Source of the DNA: Onchocerca volvulus
Taxonomy: Eukaryota; Nematoda; Chromadorea; Rhabditida; Onchocercidae
DNA: 64,000 nt
Assembly: GCA_000499405.2 (NCBI GenBank)
Contig: HG738140.1
Coordinates: 11,373,560-11,437,559 of the forward strand
Direction of reading: 5' to 3'
The notes under the pieces were generated by a model. It was not told the origin of the DNA and made no database searches. It was given only the letters and a program-made list of their open reading frames with translations. Made by a program: the position numbers and the translations under genes. Positions 52,625 through 64,000 of this stretch are shown piece by piece (positions within the stretch are counted from its first letter, which is position 1; each line of letters begins with the position of its first letter).

Positions 52625-55600
52625 ATTTATTGAATGCGAAAATTTTCGCATGTTAATTGATGGAATTATTTCATGACTGTATGACAGTAATGTTTTATAT
52701 GAAGTTGAAAGAAGGGGAATTGTTAAATATATGTTCTCATCAATGTTTTCTGTAGTGATTGTGAAGCGCAAAATGCATAATTAGATCAAAGATTTGTACA
52801 TGCATCTGTATTTCGCATGCTTCAAGTAGTACATATAATGTACAACTAATAGATGGTTTTCATGTTTCATCTTGTCCAAACATCAGAAAATTGTTATTCA
52901 TAATTATTATCTTTCTCTGTCATAAGTTACCTACTCTGAATCATTTTTCATTCTATTTAAACGAATTCGATAAAAAATCTTTTCATGTATTTTCTGCATT
53001 ACTTATTCATTTATCAACTTGATAGATTGCAGAATATTTGTAATATTGTTCAGAAGTTTAAATTTTATGATTAAGAATTTATTTAAAATTTATTCATAAA
53101 AATTCCATTTCTTAAAAATTTGCTCTTTCAATAAGATTTCTTCAATCGAATTAACGATCTTTTTCACTTGTAAAATCGATTGAACTTAACAGTTAACTAA
53201 CAATCATTGATTTATTTCTTTATCGGTGATGTAACTTAGTGTCATTTCTTCTATTAGTGTCTTTTTTATTGCTCATTTCCCCCATTTGCTCTACAAGATC
53301 AAAAAGTGATTAGCATTTTTCGTTTCAGTTTCATGATTGTACTATATTTTTCATATTTTCATGTTTTCATATTCATCTTGATATGTTACAATTTAAATTG
53401 ATTAAATATAACTGATGTAAAAAATCAACACAAATTTAGGGTCCGGAGCTTTTTTCAAAGTAGACTTCGCATAAAGCATCAATTTTTCAACAAGTTAAAA
53501 GAAAATGATTAAAGGGAATGATTTAATGTTTATAGCATTTCGAGCATCTTTGCTTCTAATTTTTTTTACATTGATTCAAATTTGAATTTCGAATATTACA
53601 ACTCATTTTCTTTTTCGCTGAAAATTAGTAGAATGAGATAATTATATAATTTGAGAAAGTTAATGAAAGAAATGTTCATCATGCAAAATTTGTTGTATGG
53701 AATAAACTAAAATAATTCTGATAAGGAAGTCCTCAAATCATGAAATTCTTTTCTATCAATTTTTCTTTTTCCCTCCTTCTTATCTTTTTTCATTGTTCGC
53801 CGTGAAATTGTTCGAAATGACAACTCTCAATGATTTTACAATCGATGTTTATCACAAAAAACTATCATCCACCATTTAAATATTCATTGAATCGAAATTC
53901 AACTCACCTCTAAGCGCATTCCTTTTCATATTAAAGTTTCTTTTGGAATGAAGGAAAAAACGGAGCAAACAATTGCAGAAAGAGAGGCTCGTGCGAAAAT
54001 CATTATAATATTTAAATATACGCAACATGTTGATAGATCAAAGTTCACAAACTTTTTCAATGCTCAATTTTATTCTATCATTTTGCAGATAAACAATGAA
54101 ATAAGAGTGATAAGTAACAATTATTGTGATAGTTATTGTTGTTTTTATCTTTATGATGATAATAATATTTCATGTCGCTGCTCTGATAATAATAATCGTA
54201 GTTGTAGTAATATTGATGGTAACAATAGGAATAGTAGTTATTCTCGTAGAATTGGTCGCTTTTATACTAAATTAATCGTTGTAATAGTAAAAATATAATT
54301 ATTACTAATCTATTAATATAACTATTATTACTACTACTACATATTATTGCCAATAGGGGCAATAATTAATATAGTAATAGTTATATTGACAGATTTATAT
54401 TTTGAGACTTGACAAGTCAAGAGGAAGTTATATTTGGATAAGATGATACCGGTACTAGTTGCTAAAGAGGTCCACAAACCCATTTAAAAAAAAGAAAGAG
54501 ATCACTTTCTCCTCACCTTTTTCAACAAATCTTTTAAGGAAAGCAAAAATAAAACTTCCACTCATCCTTTCTCAACAAGACATTTGTCCAAATAATACTA
54601 ATTCCATCCATCTTTTCTTTTTCTTGTTTAATTAATTATGTGCACGAAGAGAATACTGGATCTTTGTTTATTCATTTTTAAAAACCAAAAGTTTGTTTAT
54701 TTCGTCTTTCCACTTTATGATACTACCCGTTTATAAAATTTATTTCAAAATTTTTGCTTCCATTAGTTGAATAATTTCGTTCATGATAGGATTTTTAATT
54801 TTCAATATTCCATTTCAGGCGATCTAAGTGTATTCAATCACTGAAACTCGAACAATCAAATTGAACAGAAAAAATAAGTTACAAGAGTTATTTTACAAGT
54901 TACAAGTTTGAATTATTTTCGGCAAACCTTTTTTGTATCATCAAAGTGCATTGCATTAAATGATCAGTCCGATCAGGATGTGATGAAATTTGCTTGGAAA
55001 CAGTTTATTTATATCAGCACAAATCTTTTTATAAAACTTTACTTCATGAAATTTGATCTTTTCTGAATTAACTGATAACTGGAAGATGCTAGTGAAGCTT
55101 GTTCTTGAACTGCAGGTAAGTATTGTCAAATATATCGAGCAAATTAATTTTACAGTGCTTAATCAATTCCTTTTTTCTAGACGTATCTGACCCATCGGTA
55201 GAGACAATACTATCTCAAAGAACGAAAATGTTAGGAGAAAAAAGCAAAATTTTCTAAGAAGAGTATTCGCATTCTCGAGATTTCATTGCAATACAGGAAA
55301 ATGGATTAATAATCTTAAGTTACGAATATAATATCGAATTTTTTGAACGTTAATTTTTTAAATATATGAAATTCCAAAGAATGCGAATATAAAATGAATT
55401 AAGAAATGCCTTTTGTTTTGCATGTCCAACGAAATTCCCCAGAGACAGAAAAACTTAAATTCGAATAGCTATTCGTTGTGAGAAAGCGGAAAGAGTAAGG
55501 GAAGTAATCTATTGAGCAATCAGAAGTATCATAAAATTTAGTTAACAATCTTTTATTGTTGCAATGATTTCCACATGTATAATCTTAATGATCAAAAAAA

Positions 55601-56810
55601 TATATTCACTTTTCATGTTTCTTTTCTCACACGCATATATTTGCAAATATATAAGTATGAAGTTGAGAAGAAAAAAAGAAAATGAAGAAGGCAGGGAAAA
55701 AAAGAGAAGTTTGTGCTGAATATCTCGATGACTAAATGGTTTAGCCGAGATGTCTCGGTCATGGAACGAAGTCCATGCTGAGGTATTTGGATAGTAAGAC
55801 GAACTTCATGCCAAAATGTCTCGAGAATATTATTTGTTTGAAAATGAGCGATAAATCGGTACAAACTGAACAATACTTATTTACTGTCATCGTCATTGTC
55901 GTGCCTGATTGAAATTTTCGGCATCACCGATATATTTTAGCCTACTAATAATGTCTATTCGGCAATTTCTCTTCTTCTGTGACATTGGCTCTCCTCCTTA
56001 AATTTTCAAATATTTTAAAATTTGCAATCTTTTTAAATACGGAACGATTTCATAGATTCGGAAAAACTCTTCAACGTTTTCTAAAATTATTTAGTAAAAT
56101 TTTGAAACTTTAAAAAAAACAAAAAATTTCAAGAAATTAGGTTGTGAAATTTCTATTTTGAACAATAACTAAATTTCGGAACAGTAAATAAACATATCGA
56201 AATAGATATTTTTATATTTCTCTCTGCATTTCACAAAAAAAACAAAAAATAAAAAATAAAATCCTGAAGATTTTAGCATAATAACTAAATTTTCCATTTT
56301 CTACAGCAATTTCAATATTTTTTTTTATTAAGTAAATGAAATTCTGATTTAATTACAAAATCATGAAAATTTCCTTTCATCTATTTTCTATTCTAATATT
56401 TTCTTTTTTTCGTTTTTTTAGAATTTTTTATAACCAATTGACACAAATACTATAATTATATCGTAAAAATCCTGATGAAAATAGTAGTATCACAATAAAC
56501 AAGAAATATCAATTGCAGATTACAGTAATAATTTATGGAAACATTTATTTGGTTACTATTAATTTCAGTCCGTTTGCTGTTGATTTCTTGACAAGCACTT
56601 TAACTGAAATAATTTCGTTCTCTCATAGCTAACTTTTTTTATATAAATATTTCTGCATAAGGCACTTTACATCAAGAATTAGCCGTTCATTAATTATTAA
56701 ATCATAAATTATTTGTTGCTATTCGTGCAATCGACGCAATAATAAATAACAACAATGGTAAGATAATCTATAAATAACAATGTAAATTTTCCTTGTTACT
56801 TGCCACACAA
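52625..56810. other. intergenic region after cup-5
   Basis: AT-rich non-coding DNA. A 116-codon plus frame at 53948-54298 is mostly an AAT/GAT-type low-complexity stretch, although it opens with MKEKTEQTIAEREARAK. A minus frame at 55613-55873 sits in a slightly GC-richer patch with a perfect CCGAGA-TG-TCTCGG hairpin (55745-55758). Neither has splice partners I could find. Confidence 0.4.
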
Positions 56811-56811
56811 C

Positions 56812-57065
56812 ACTTCAAGTTTTTCAGCGATTCAGTTGAAAATTTGAAACAACGTTGCATTCAAACAGGCGCATTTTTCCATATAGTAAGAAAAAAGTAG
56901 TTAAATACTTTTTTTTTTACCTGTCAATCTGTGACAGGTAAAAATGAGTGGGCGAGTTGGGTCTTTTGATCACGCCTACTTTCTGCATTCATTCTTTTAC
57001 AACGTTTCAAGTTCTGTGGCGATTGATTTGAAATTTTGAAAGAACACTGCATTCGAATAGGCGCG
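56812..57065 (+). repeat. 62-bp diverged direct repeat
   Basis: 56812-56873 and 57004-57065 align end to end (TTCAAGTT...GCGATT...GAAA...TGCATTC.AA.AGGCGC) with roughly three quarters identity. Between them lies a perfect 9-bp hairpin TACCTGTCA-ATCTG-TGACAGGTA (56918-56940). This looks like part of a mobile-element family. Confidence 0.65.
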
Positions 57066-57095
57066 TATTCAACAATTTTCGGATAGCTGAACACT

Positions 57096-57126
57096 GCCAT
57101 GCTTCACGTGGCTTCGTCCAGCTAGT
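57096..57126 (+). mobile_element. Helitron-like 3' terminus (tentative)
   Basis: A short hairpin (GCCATG, loop CTTCA, CGTGGC; 57096-57112) is followed nine bases later by CTAG and then T (57122-57126). Helitrons end with a hairpin about 10-12 bases before CTRR and insert next to T. It follows the 62-bp repeat closely. I could not place a 5' TC end, and no Rep/helicase gene is present, so at most it is a non-autonomous remnant. Confidence 0.3.
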
Positions 57127-57230
57127 AATAAAATATAATGATAATAACAAATAATGATAAGTAACAAAATAATAATGATAATAATGATAATGATAATGAT
57201 ATCATGATAATAAATAATAGTATTGATGCA
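57127..57230. repeat. AAT/GAT low-complexity tract
   Basis: Imperfect runs of AATGATAAT and ATAATG. A long minus-strand frame here (57491-57069) reads mostly I, H and Y from this tract and is not a gene. Confidence 0.7.
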
Positions 57231-58034
57231 GTAATGGTAAAAGTGCCAATCAAAAGTGAAAATGAAGTGCAGTAGTAGTATAATTTCATTTAAAATGGAT
57301 ATTGTCTCGATAGTGAAGTAAAGTAAAGAAGGTATTGTTTCGATTGAATCCAACCTACCCTTATGAGAAGTGCGTGAATGAAACATTTTACCAATAAAAT
57401 ATTCCATTATTTGAGTAGCCATTGACCATTCAGTATGCAAATAATGCACACCGATCGCTGAATTCACATTATAACGGCTGAATACTATCATACTATACTG
57501 TTATTTCAGCGAATTCAGCGAACAAATTTTCATCATAAAATTCGCCGTCTATCCTGTCATCTGTCATCTGTCGCCTGTCCCCTCAATTCCTATCAATTGC
57601 TTTGATAAAAACTATCATGACAATAATGATAGAATGTGAAGTCATACTGGCTGTATGTCAATCCTTTTTTCAAACTTTTTTTCTATTCTCACATGTGTAT
57701 GTCTGTCCACATATATTTATGCTTTCTTGAGTGTCCACTACTAATATGTCCAATTGATATTGTCTCATGGCAGACAGTGTCACTGCAGCATAATATGAAT
57801 CGTTTTCGTTTCCTGTTACAATGTTTATTTCACCGTAAAAGGGAATTTTTAAGTTTGCAATTTAAATTTAAACCTTTAGCGAAGTTCCTTTTTTCTCTTC
57901 CTCAAATTTTGTCTGTTTTTTTTTTATTTATAATTCGCAAATGATTTCATCTTTTTCTCGAGATATTTATTAATCTCTATTTTTTCTATTGATATCCAAC
58001 CTATTGCATCTTTCCGTAGGTAAATGTTATCATA

Positions 58035-58090
58035 TCTTCCTCTCATTTTCCTCCTATCTATCATCGGGATGATAGTGTGATAGAGGAAGA
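58035..58090. repeat. two-part hairpin next to the long hairpin
   Basis: An outer stem TCTTCCTCT (58035-58043) with AGAGGAAGA (58082-58090) encloses a perfect inner stem CTATCATC-GG-GATGATAG (58058-58075). Confidence 0.5.
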
Positions 58091-58097
58091 TTACTTC

Positions 58098-58179
58098 GAA
58101 TGAAATCATCACTGTTAAAGCTCTATCCATAGAGCTCACATGACTATGGATAGACTTCTAACAGTGATAATTTCATTTC
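58098..58179. ncRNA. long hairpin, candidate miRNA precursor or MITE
   Basis: Arms 58098-58132 and 58144-58179 are near-perfect reverse complements over about 35 bases, with an 11-base loop (AGCTCACATGA). The left arm starts GAATGAAATCATCACTG and the right arm ends CAGTGATAATTTCATTTC. Only about five positions mismatch or bulge. The total of 82 bases is the size of an animal pre-miRNA. Neither arm matches a miRNA seed I know, the strand is unknown, and a tiny inverted-repeat transposon would fold the same way. Confidence 0.4.
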
Positions 58180-58288
58180 ATTCTGCCATGGTACTTACTG
58201 TTCAATGATTGAATTCATTTAGTGCCTCCTCTCCCCCGTATTTTCTCTTCCAAAAAAATGTCCGGTAATTTTCAGGATTGCCGGATGG

Positions 58289-58848
58289 ACTGAATTTATA
58301 CGGGCAAGTCATTAGTTATACGTGTCGTCATATAAGTCACACATTGACGTTACAATACAAGTTATACGTCATACGTATCGTCATAAAAGTTACATCATAC
58401 GAGTCATAAGGCAACAGATTCAACAGTCTTCAAAATTCCCAAATCATTTCCATCAAACTTCGATTTACGAATTTATTGAAAAATGAATCAATTCGTATCA
58501 AATCAATGAGCATAGAAGAAGGAAAGATATGGGAAAGGGGCAGGGAAAGAATAACAAAGAGTGGGAAAATGATAATATTTTGGAAATAGTGGGAAGGGAA
58601 TGCTTGTAACGACTCGTGTCAGGTATAACGTGTAAATTGTATAATGGCTCGTTTGACGTTAATGTATGATCTATATGACGGCATGTATGACGTAGAACTT
58701 GTGCAGTGACTCGTGTAACGTGACCTTGTACAGTGACTCGTGTAACGTGACCCTTATGACGACACGTACAACTTGTATGACTCGTGTAACATTTATTAAT
58801 GTTTGACCTATATAACGACACTAAAACTAATGATTCGTCTGTATTCAA
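58289..58848. repeat. large imperfect inverted repeat of TACGTCAT-type units
   Basis: The left arm (about 58289-58415) matches the reverse complement of the right arm (about 58600-58848) through shared blocks such as TCATTAGTT, CGTGTCGTCAT and CATACAAGTT. The right arm also holds a tandem pair CAGTGACTCGTGTAACGTGA at 58704-58725 and 58731-58752. Its composition, rich in CG-containing ACG/CGT words, is unlike the surrounding DNA. The minus frame 58854-58498 only translates these repeats. Confidence 0.6.
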
Positions 58849-58918
58849 CTCCAATTACCATCATAACTTGCATTTTGTCCGTTTAAAAATCCAATGAGAT
58901 GAATCATCAGGAAAAAAT

Positions 58919-59164
58919 GTGATCAATCATTTCGGGCGATCTTCCAAATGTGAATATTGCCGCGTATTTTGTGGCAAAGGGTTAAATTATAAGACTTCAT
59001 GCGCAGAAATAAAAAGGAATGTCTGTCGCGCAGAATTTGACAGACATTCTTTCTTAATTTCAAATATCTCCACTCCATTTCAAATTTATTTTCATCCTAT
59101 CATCCTTATCATCACCATTATCATTATTGTTATCATTATCATTATCAAATTCCGTTTTTGCTAG
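58919..59164 (+). other. weak Cys-rich ORF ending in a hairpin
   Basis: An 81-codon frame from a TTG/GTG-type start encodes CEYCRVFCGKGLNY and three further cysteines before a hydrophobic low-complexity end. The GAATGTCTGTC...GACAGACATTC hairpin (59014-59052, stem up to 14 bp) lies within it. No known zinc-finger spacing fits and no splice partner was found. It may be part of the repeat-rich block. Confidence 0.2.
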
Positions 59165-62100
59165 TGGAATTCTTTCAGAAATAATTATATGCGATTATCT
59201 CTTTCTATCATTCGTGAAATAACGCGAATCATTTGAATGATTCCAAACTTTTAAAGTTCGCTACTCGACCTTCGAATAGAATCACTGTTTTATAGAAACG
59301 GTGGACAGGAAGAACTAGGATATGCCTTCTCACGGGGATATTTTACGGGATGAATGTCTCTGGACAAATCCACTATCATTTTTTCCAACGTTCATTTACC
59401 AAATTATCTCCATCTATGCCTTCAGAATCTTCATAGAAAACATATTGCCTTTTTTTTTTTTTTTTTTGATCTAATGAATGATACATGGAAAATAATGGAT
59501 GGATAATTGCTCACTACAAGTTCACTTTTGTGTATTTTGCAGAATTTTTGAATTTCCTTTTTTTTTTTTTTTTTTTTTTTTAATTGGCCAGTCAGTTTTT
59601 TCCCTTTCTCTTCTCTGTAAAAGATGTGAAGAGATTTGAAAATCAAATCGTTTTATGCATAATAGAGAATATTGGATCATCAATGACACCGGTTAGACTC
59701 TTTCCGGATTTTCTTGCTTTTGATATCCTTTAACTGATTTGGAACTTACAGGCCATGTCTTGCCAAATTCAGTTTTCTCACAGAATATTCTCATTGACAG
59801 TTCAGCTGAACTTTTGCAAAATAATCTATTTAGCAAAATAATTACGACTGAATTTAATAAAAACTTCAACAATAGCTTTTTATAATTGTAATTACATTAA
59901 GTAATTAAGCAATCAAATATTAAATACTACATGGGATATTAGAAAATCATGTCATCTTTAAATTAGGAATTCATCAGATAATGTAAAAGCATAGGAAACT
60001 GTCAAAAATCAAACTTGTCAGTCATTATATTCACTTCTGTTTAAAGTTTAATTCCATTTTGAAAAACAGCCATATCTGCGGCAGCTGATCTTTCACGTAC
60101 TAATTTGAAGTTCATTAAGTTGTATGATTCATCCATAAAGTTTCTATTTTTTTAAGTTTATTTTAAAAATAGTTTTACATATTCCGTCATTTTTATTGCT
60201 GACAGCTGACGCTAACTAAAAGATAAAATCCTCAAATTCGTTGCTGTTTATTTGAAGAAGACAATTTTCTTTCCTGCATGTTTTGTTTAGCGCTCTGAAG
60301 AGAGCATAAAGATCAGCTGATAAATTCTGATGTTGTTCGTTAAAGCTTGAGCTTCAGCTCTAGCTTGAGTTTCAGTTCCAGCTTGAGCTCCATTTCCAAC
60401 TCGAGTTTGAGTTTATTCGACCCTGAGATGTTATCGGCAACTGGCCTACTAAAAGCACTATTTCTCTTTCTTAACATTTTTATCATCAAAATGTATTAAT
60501 TTTTTTTCTTTTACGAAAAAACTGAAATCCAAAACTTTCCTCGAAAGTTTGAAAAACTTCTTAACAGTTTGAAATTTCACTTACGTTTAGTTTCTTTCTA
60601 ATCTCTTTTTTGTTTCATATCCTTTTTTCTTTTTCTTTTTTTCTGTACTATGATGACAATGACCCAAGTTGATTAAAGTTATGCATATGTTGTAATTTCT
60701 AAATAACGAATCGTTTGCCTATAAATTTTTGGCTGAAAATTCGATTCTGAATTATTTTGAGTTCATTCAGCAGAGATTATTGAATGAAACAGCAAGATGA
60801 CAATCACATATCTCTTAGATTCAAAACTTTCGCTGATTCCGCATAACGGAAAGTTTTGAATTTGAAAAGGTCACCGGAAGCTCCATCATTAATGGCGCTT
60901 TAATAAAACTTTTGATCTAAGTGAAAAGATTATATAAAATGCATATTATTGAGAAGAAAAATACTTGTTGATTATATTTCAAATTAAAAAAAAACTTTCC
61001 TTAATTTTGCTACATTTTTCTTTCCTTTTGTTAAAACTTTTCATTTTATAATTCGAAATCAGTTTGTTCCCAATGAAATAAATAAATCCGAAATTGTGAT
61101 AAAATTTCTTGTTGATGTTTTTGAATGTTGTCTGAGCTGTTTGCTAAAAGACTATGACAATCAGTTAAGCAAACGAACATCTGCCATGAAATTAACACAG
61201 AATCTGTTCTATCATCGATCTAAAATCTTTCTCTTGTATTGCTGATGATCCATTACAAGTTCCACCATATGCATTTAATGGTATTTCTCGGATTTCTACT
61301 AATCCGGAAACTCAATTCCGGTATTATTCATAGCATATTGATGAAAGTTTCAAATGTCCAAAACCTCATTATGCTATTATTAAACCCAATATATATTCAG
61401 ATATGTTGAGTAGTTTAATTATTTGAAATATGAATTAATTTTGAATAAGTTTATAATAGCTGCACTAAACCAAATGAACAATGCTCAGGGAAATTTTAAA
61501 ATGTCGGAAGTTTCACTACAACCATAACTTATTTTAATTCTTGTAAAATCAATTGATCAATCAAACATTCAATCAATCAACTGATTGATACCATTTTTAA
61601 ATACTATTATCACAACTATCTCGGTTAACCTCACAGATGAATTGCTTTTTAGAAAAGACAGTTTGTTACGAATTAAAGAGTTCGGCAACATGAAGTTTAT
61701 GAATAAAAGATTTTGATGAATTTGAACCAAAGGAAGCAAATTGGGTAATGGGAGCAGTAGAGAATGATATGTAATCAGAAAAGCAAAATTTTAATTGGGT
61801 AAAAAACTGAGTAATTAATTGGCTGTTTTTGTTTCATCATTACAAATATCAGGAAATATTATCATGTTCTTATCAATATATAATCATTACATTAGAAGTA
61901 TCCACTTCTTGTTTTGTCTTAAATTTATTTCAACATTTCATTTTTGCGATTATCAATCAACAGGATGTTAGCGATTACATCATCTCATTGTACGCATTCT
62001 TGTTCAGTAATGGAAAGAAAAAATTAGAAGTAAAAAAAATATAAAAAAGAAGAGGTCATTTGGTTGACCCCATTATTAGTTCCAGCTTTCTAATCTGCCC

Positions 62101-63100
62101 TTAATATTAATCGATATCATCATACTTCATTTTTCTCAAAATGTCGCCTTTTGATGACATTCTTTTTTTTATGGTTGATAATTACACATTTTTATGTCAT
62201 TTATATCTAGCAATAAACTTTCATTTTTTTTTTCTTTTTTAAAGAAAAGGTTCACTTCCGAATTTTATGTTTCATGTTTAATTTTATTGCTTTTTGAAAT
62301 TGGTTAACAATTTCGCTCTTCTTTACTTTTCATATATTCTGTATTAATGCTTAAGACCGGAATTAATGTTTTGCAATTTGCCCGAATTAATTATTATTTC
62401 TGATCATCATTAATTTACTGATCTCTTTGTTTACTACATATTTATCATTTCCTTTGTTCTTATGATTATTTTCATCAGTTGCGTCGTTTATTGGTTTATG
62501 ATTAATTATTAAATGAATTTATCAAATTCTGGACTTGATATCTCTAGGTTTAATTGCATATGTATTATGTTCAAGTCTTAAATATTTACATGTATTCCGT
62601 GATATTTATTAATACATGGGAAAGTTTTTTCTTTCTTTTCAATTTCACGTAACTTCTTGCGACAATTTTTAACTTTCATAAACATGCAAACATCAGCATA
62701 ACATATTTGATAAGAAAGAAGAAAGAGAGTATAAGTAAAGATGGATGAGATGGAAGAATTTAAATATTATAGGAAAAGTGAGAAATTAAGATAATTAAAT
62801 GAAATTTGACTCGGCTGAAAAGGATGAAAAATTGATTCAAATTCTTCCATCTTTTAATAATTGTGAGATGTCGAAGGTAAAATTTTGAAAGTACCATAAA
62901 ATACTGAGCGAATATGCAAATCACATTATATATATTGATTAGAATTTATTTCTGTCATGATGGATGATTGCTTTCATCACTATTATCATCATCTTTATTA
63001 TTCGATTTTTCTTTTATCATTGTATTTGAATTATTTTCGCTCTTAGATTCTATCACTTCTCCAGTATCATCATCCATCGCAAGGTCATCATCATCATCAT
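59165..63100. other. intergenic region with low-complexity tracts
   Basis: Contains T18 (about 59450-59467) and T24 (59558-59581) tracts and the 18-bp minisatellite at 60344-60415. The rest is AT-rich with no supportable gene. Confidence 0.45.
60344..60415 (+). repeat. 18-bp minisatellite, four copies
   Basis: Units AGCTTGAGCTTCAGCTCT, AGCTTGAGTTTCAGTTCC, AGCTTGAGCTCCATTTCC and AACTCGAGTTTGAGTTTA follow head to tail. The period is a multiple of three, so both strands read as a simple Ser/Leu or Lys/Leu/Glu repeat. There is no sign that it is translated. Confidence 0.8.
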
Positions 63101-63106
63101 CATTAC

Positions 63107-63295
63107 TCATCCATTTTGCGCCATTCTTTCTTTCCTGTTCGTAATCCGGTTTTCCTCTCCTTGTTGTTTTGCTAATTTGAATAATTCCAAAGACAGAGCT
63201 GAAGAAAGTGATTTTCGAATTGCAGGATGATGTTAAATAGGACTAACAGCAATTTAACACAAACTATTTACCTACTTCACTCTGACTCATTCTTT
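63107..63295 (-). CDS. two-exon minus-strand mini-gene (36 aa)
   Basis: Exon 1 is 63295-63272, after a TATTCAG acceptor. Its ATG is at 63290 and its donor is GTAG|gtaaat. Exon 2 starts at 63198 after CTTTCTTCAG and ends at TGA (63109-63107). The phase is exact (G|CT). The 36-residue product begins MSQSEVALSLELFKLAKQQG and ends RKERMAQNG; it is helical and charged. A second frame of exon 2 runs on from RRGKPDYEQERKNGAKWMSN into a run of six Asp, LAMDDDTGEVIES, and ends at TGA (62957-62955). It contains a GAT microsatellite, so it may be 3' UTR or the true C-terminus if one base is wrong or shifted. AATAAA occurs at about 62996 and 62945 (minus strand). Family unknown. Confidence 0.45.
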
Positions 63296-63299
63296 CTGA

Positions 63300-64000
63300 A
63301 TATTTTTAATCTGCATGATGATTAAGCCTCCAGAATACTGGAATGTTTGAACATTTTGTCATTCGAGTATTAGTCGTTGATTTAATTACTTGATTGACGT
63401 TCGATTTTACTTTTACTATAAACGCAAATTTTCGTTGTAAGATGATATTGTTTCATTTCACTTTATAGGATTGTATTTGATTCAGTTTCTAGGATGGATT
63501 CAAAGACATTTACTTCTCATTTAATATTTAAATTATTATTATTCTTGGAAATCTGTTTTGATGCAGTTGGCCTGAGCAAAGAAAAAACATGCTGTAGAAG
63601 GAATTTCTGTACAGATTTTTCTTAGTATTTTTGCAATATACGGTACTTGACAATTTGATGATCAGTTAATCGATAAATCTCTTCAAGCAGGATCATTGAT
63701 TTTTTCAAAACATTTTCGATCAATTATTAAAAGCTTTTTTAATTTCTTCCTTCAGTTAAAATTTTCATTCAATCAATTTCAGTAAAGCTTATCTTCCTAT
63801 CAGTAGAAAATCGTTGGCTTTCCTTTCCCAACAAGGCCTACTCCGTCGAATTATATCTTAGCACAGTACTGATTTTTCAAGTATCGATTTTTCAAGTTAC
63901 AATCCATCCATCAATCACCACTATAATGCTATTATGATGCTGCTCATTGCGAACTTTTGCGCTTATTGCTTTGCTTACTTCATTATGTAAACATCAACTC
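63300..64000. other. right-hand end of window, no gene seen
   Basis: AT-rich sequence upstream of the minus-strand mini-gene, so it may contain its promoter. I see no exon, repeat or RNA gene. Confidence 0.4.

Noticed and set aside
53948..54298. 116-codon plus frame after cup-5
   Set aside because: Mostly low-complexity N/S/C/D from AAT-type repeats. Only the first 17 residues look protein-like and there is no splice partner.
57069..57491. 140-codon minus frame
   Set aside because: Half of it translates an AAT/GAT microsatellite into poly-Ile; the rest spans the Helitron-like end.

Overview
The window is AT-rich nuclear DNA of a nematode, most likely a clade III (filarial/spirurid) worm. 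The introns run from about 100 bp to several kb, with U-rich acceptors ending in TTTCAG. The three genes I can name are all split into many small exons and are closest to Caenorhabditis-type daf-19, pink-1 and cup-5. I see no bacterial gene, rRNA, tRNA or CRISPR array. All assignments come from reading the translated exons and checking splice phase by hand; no database was searched.

Layout. (1) 1-790: the 3' end of an unidentified minus-strand gene, with a competing plus-strand candidate first exon. (2) 0.7-20.0 kb, plus strand: daf-19, the nematode RFX transcription factor. It has 16 phase-consistent coding exons from 6312 to 20032, one or two possible exons further upstream, and at least one internal alternative first exon (11349-11383). 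That exon joins in frame to the exon before the DNA-binding domain and would encode a short isoform like the ciliary DAF-19C type. (3) 20.0-27.1 kb: no firm gene, but patches of less AT-rich sequence. (4) 27.16-29.68 kb, plus strand: a two-exon gene for a small secreted, possibly peptide-precursor protein of 89 residues. (5) 33.5-39.9 kb, plus strand: pink-1, the mitochondrial kinase, 13 exons and 588 residues, with two consecutive GC-AG introns. (6) 42.56-43.06 kb, minus strand: a decayed or unresolved small gene. (7) 45.5-52.6 kb, plus strand: cup-5, a mucolipin (TRPML) lysosomal channel, 13 exons and 648 residues. (8) 56.8-59.1 kb: a non-coding region full of repeats and hairpins, including a long miRNA-precursor-like hairpin, a large inverted repeat and a Helitron-like end. 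(9) 63.1-63.3 kb, minus strand: a two-exon mini-gene with a 36-residue product and a second, acidic frame overlapping it.

The named genes do not form an operon: they are several kb apart. They act in separate processes: cilium and sensory-neuron gene control (daf-19), mitochondrial quality control (pink-1), and lysosomal cation release (cup-5). The last two both belong to organelle turnover, but nothing in the sequence shows that they are co-regulated.
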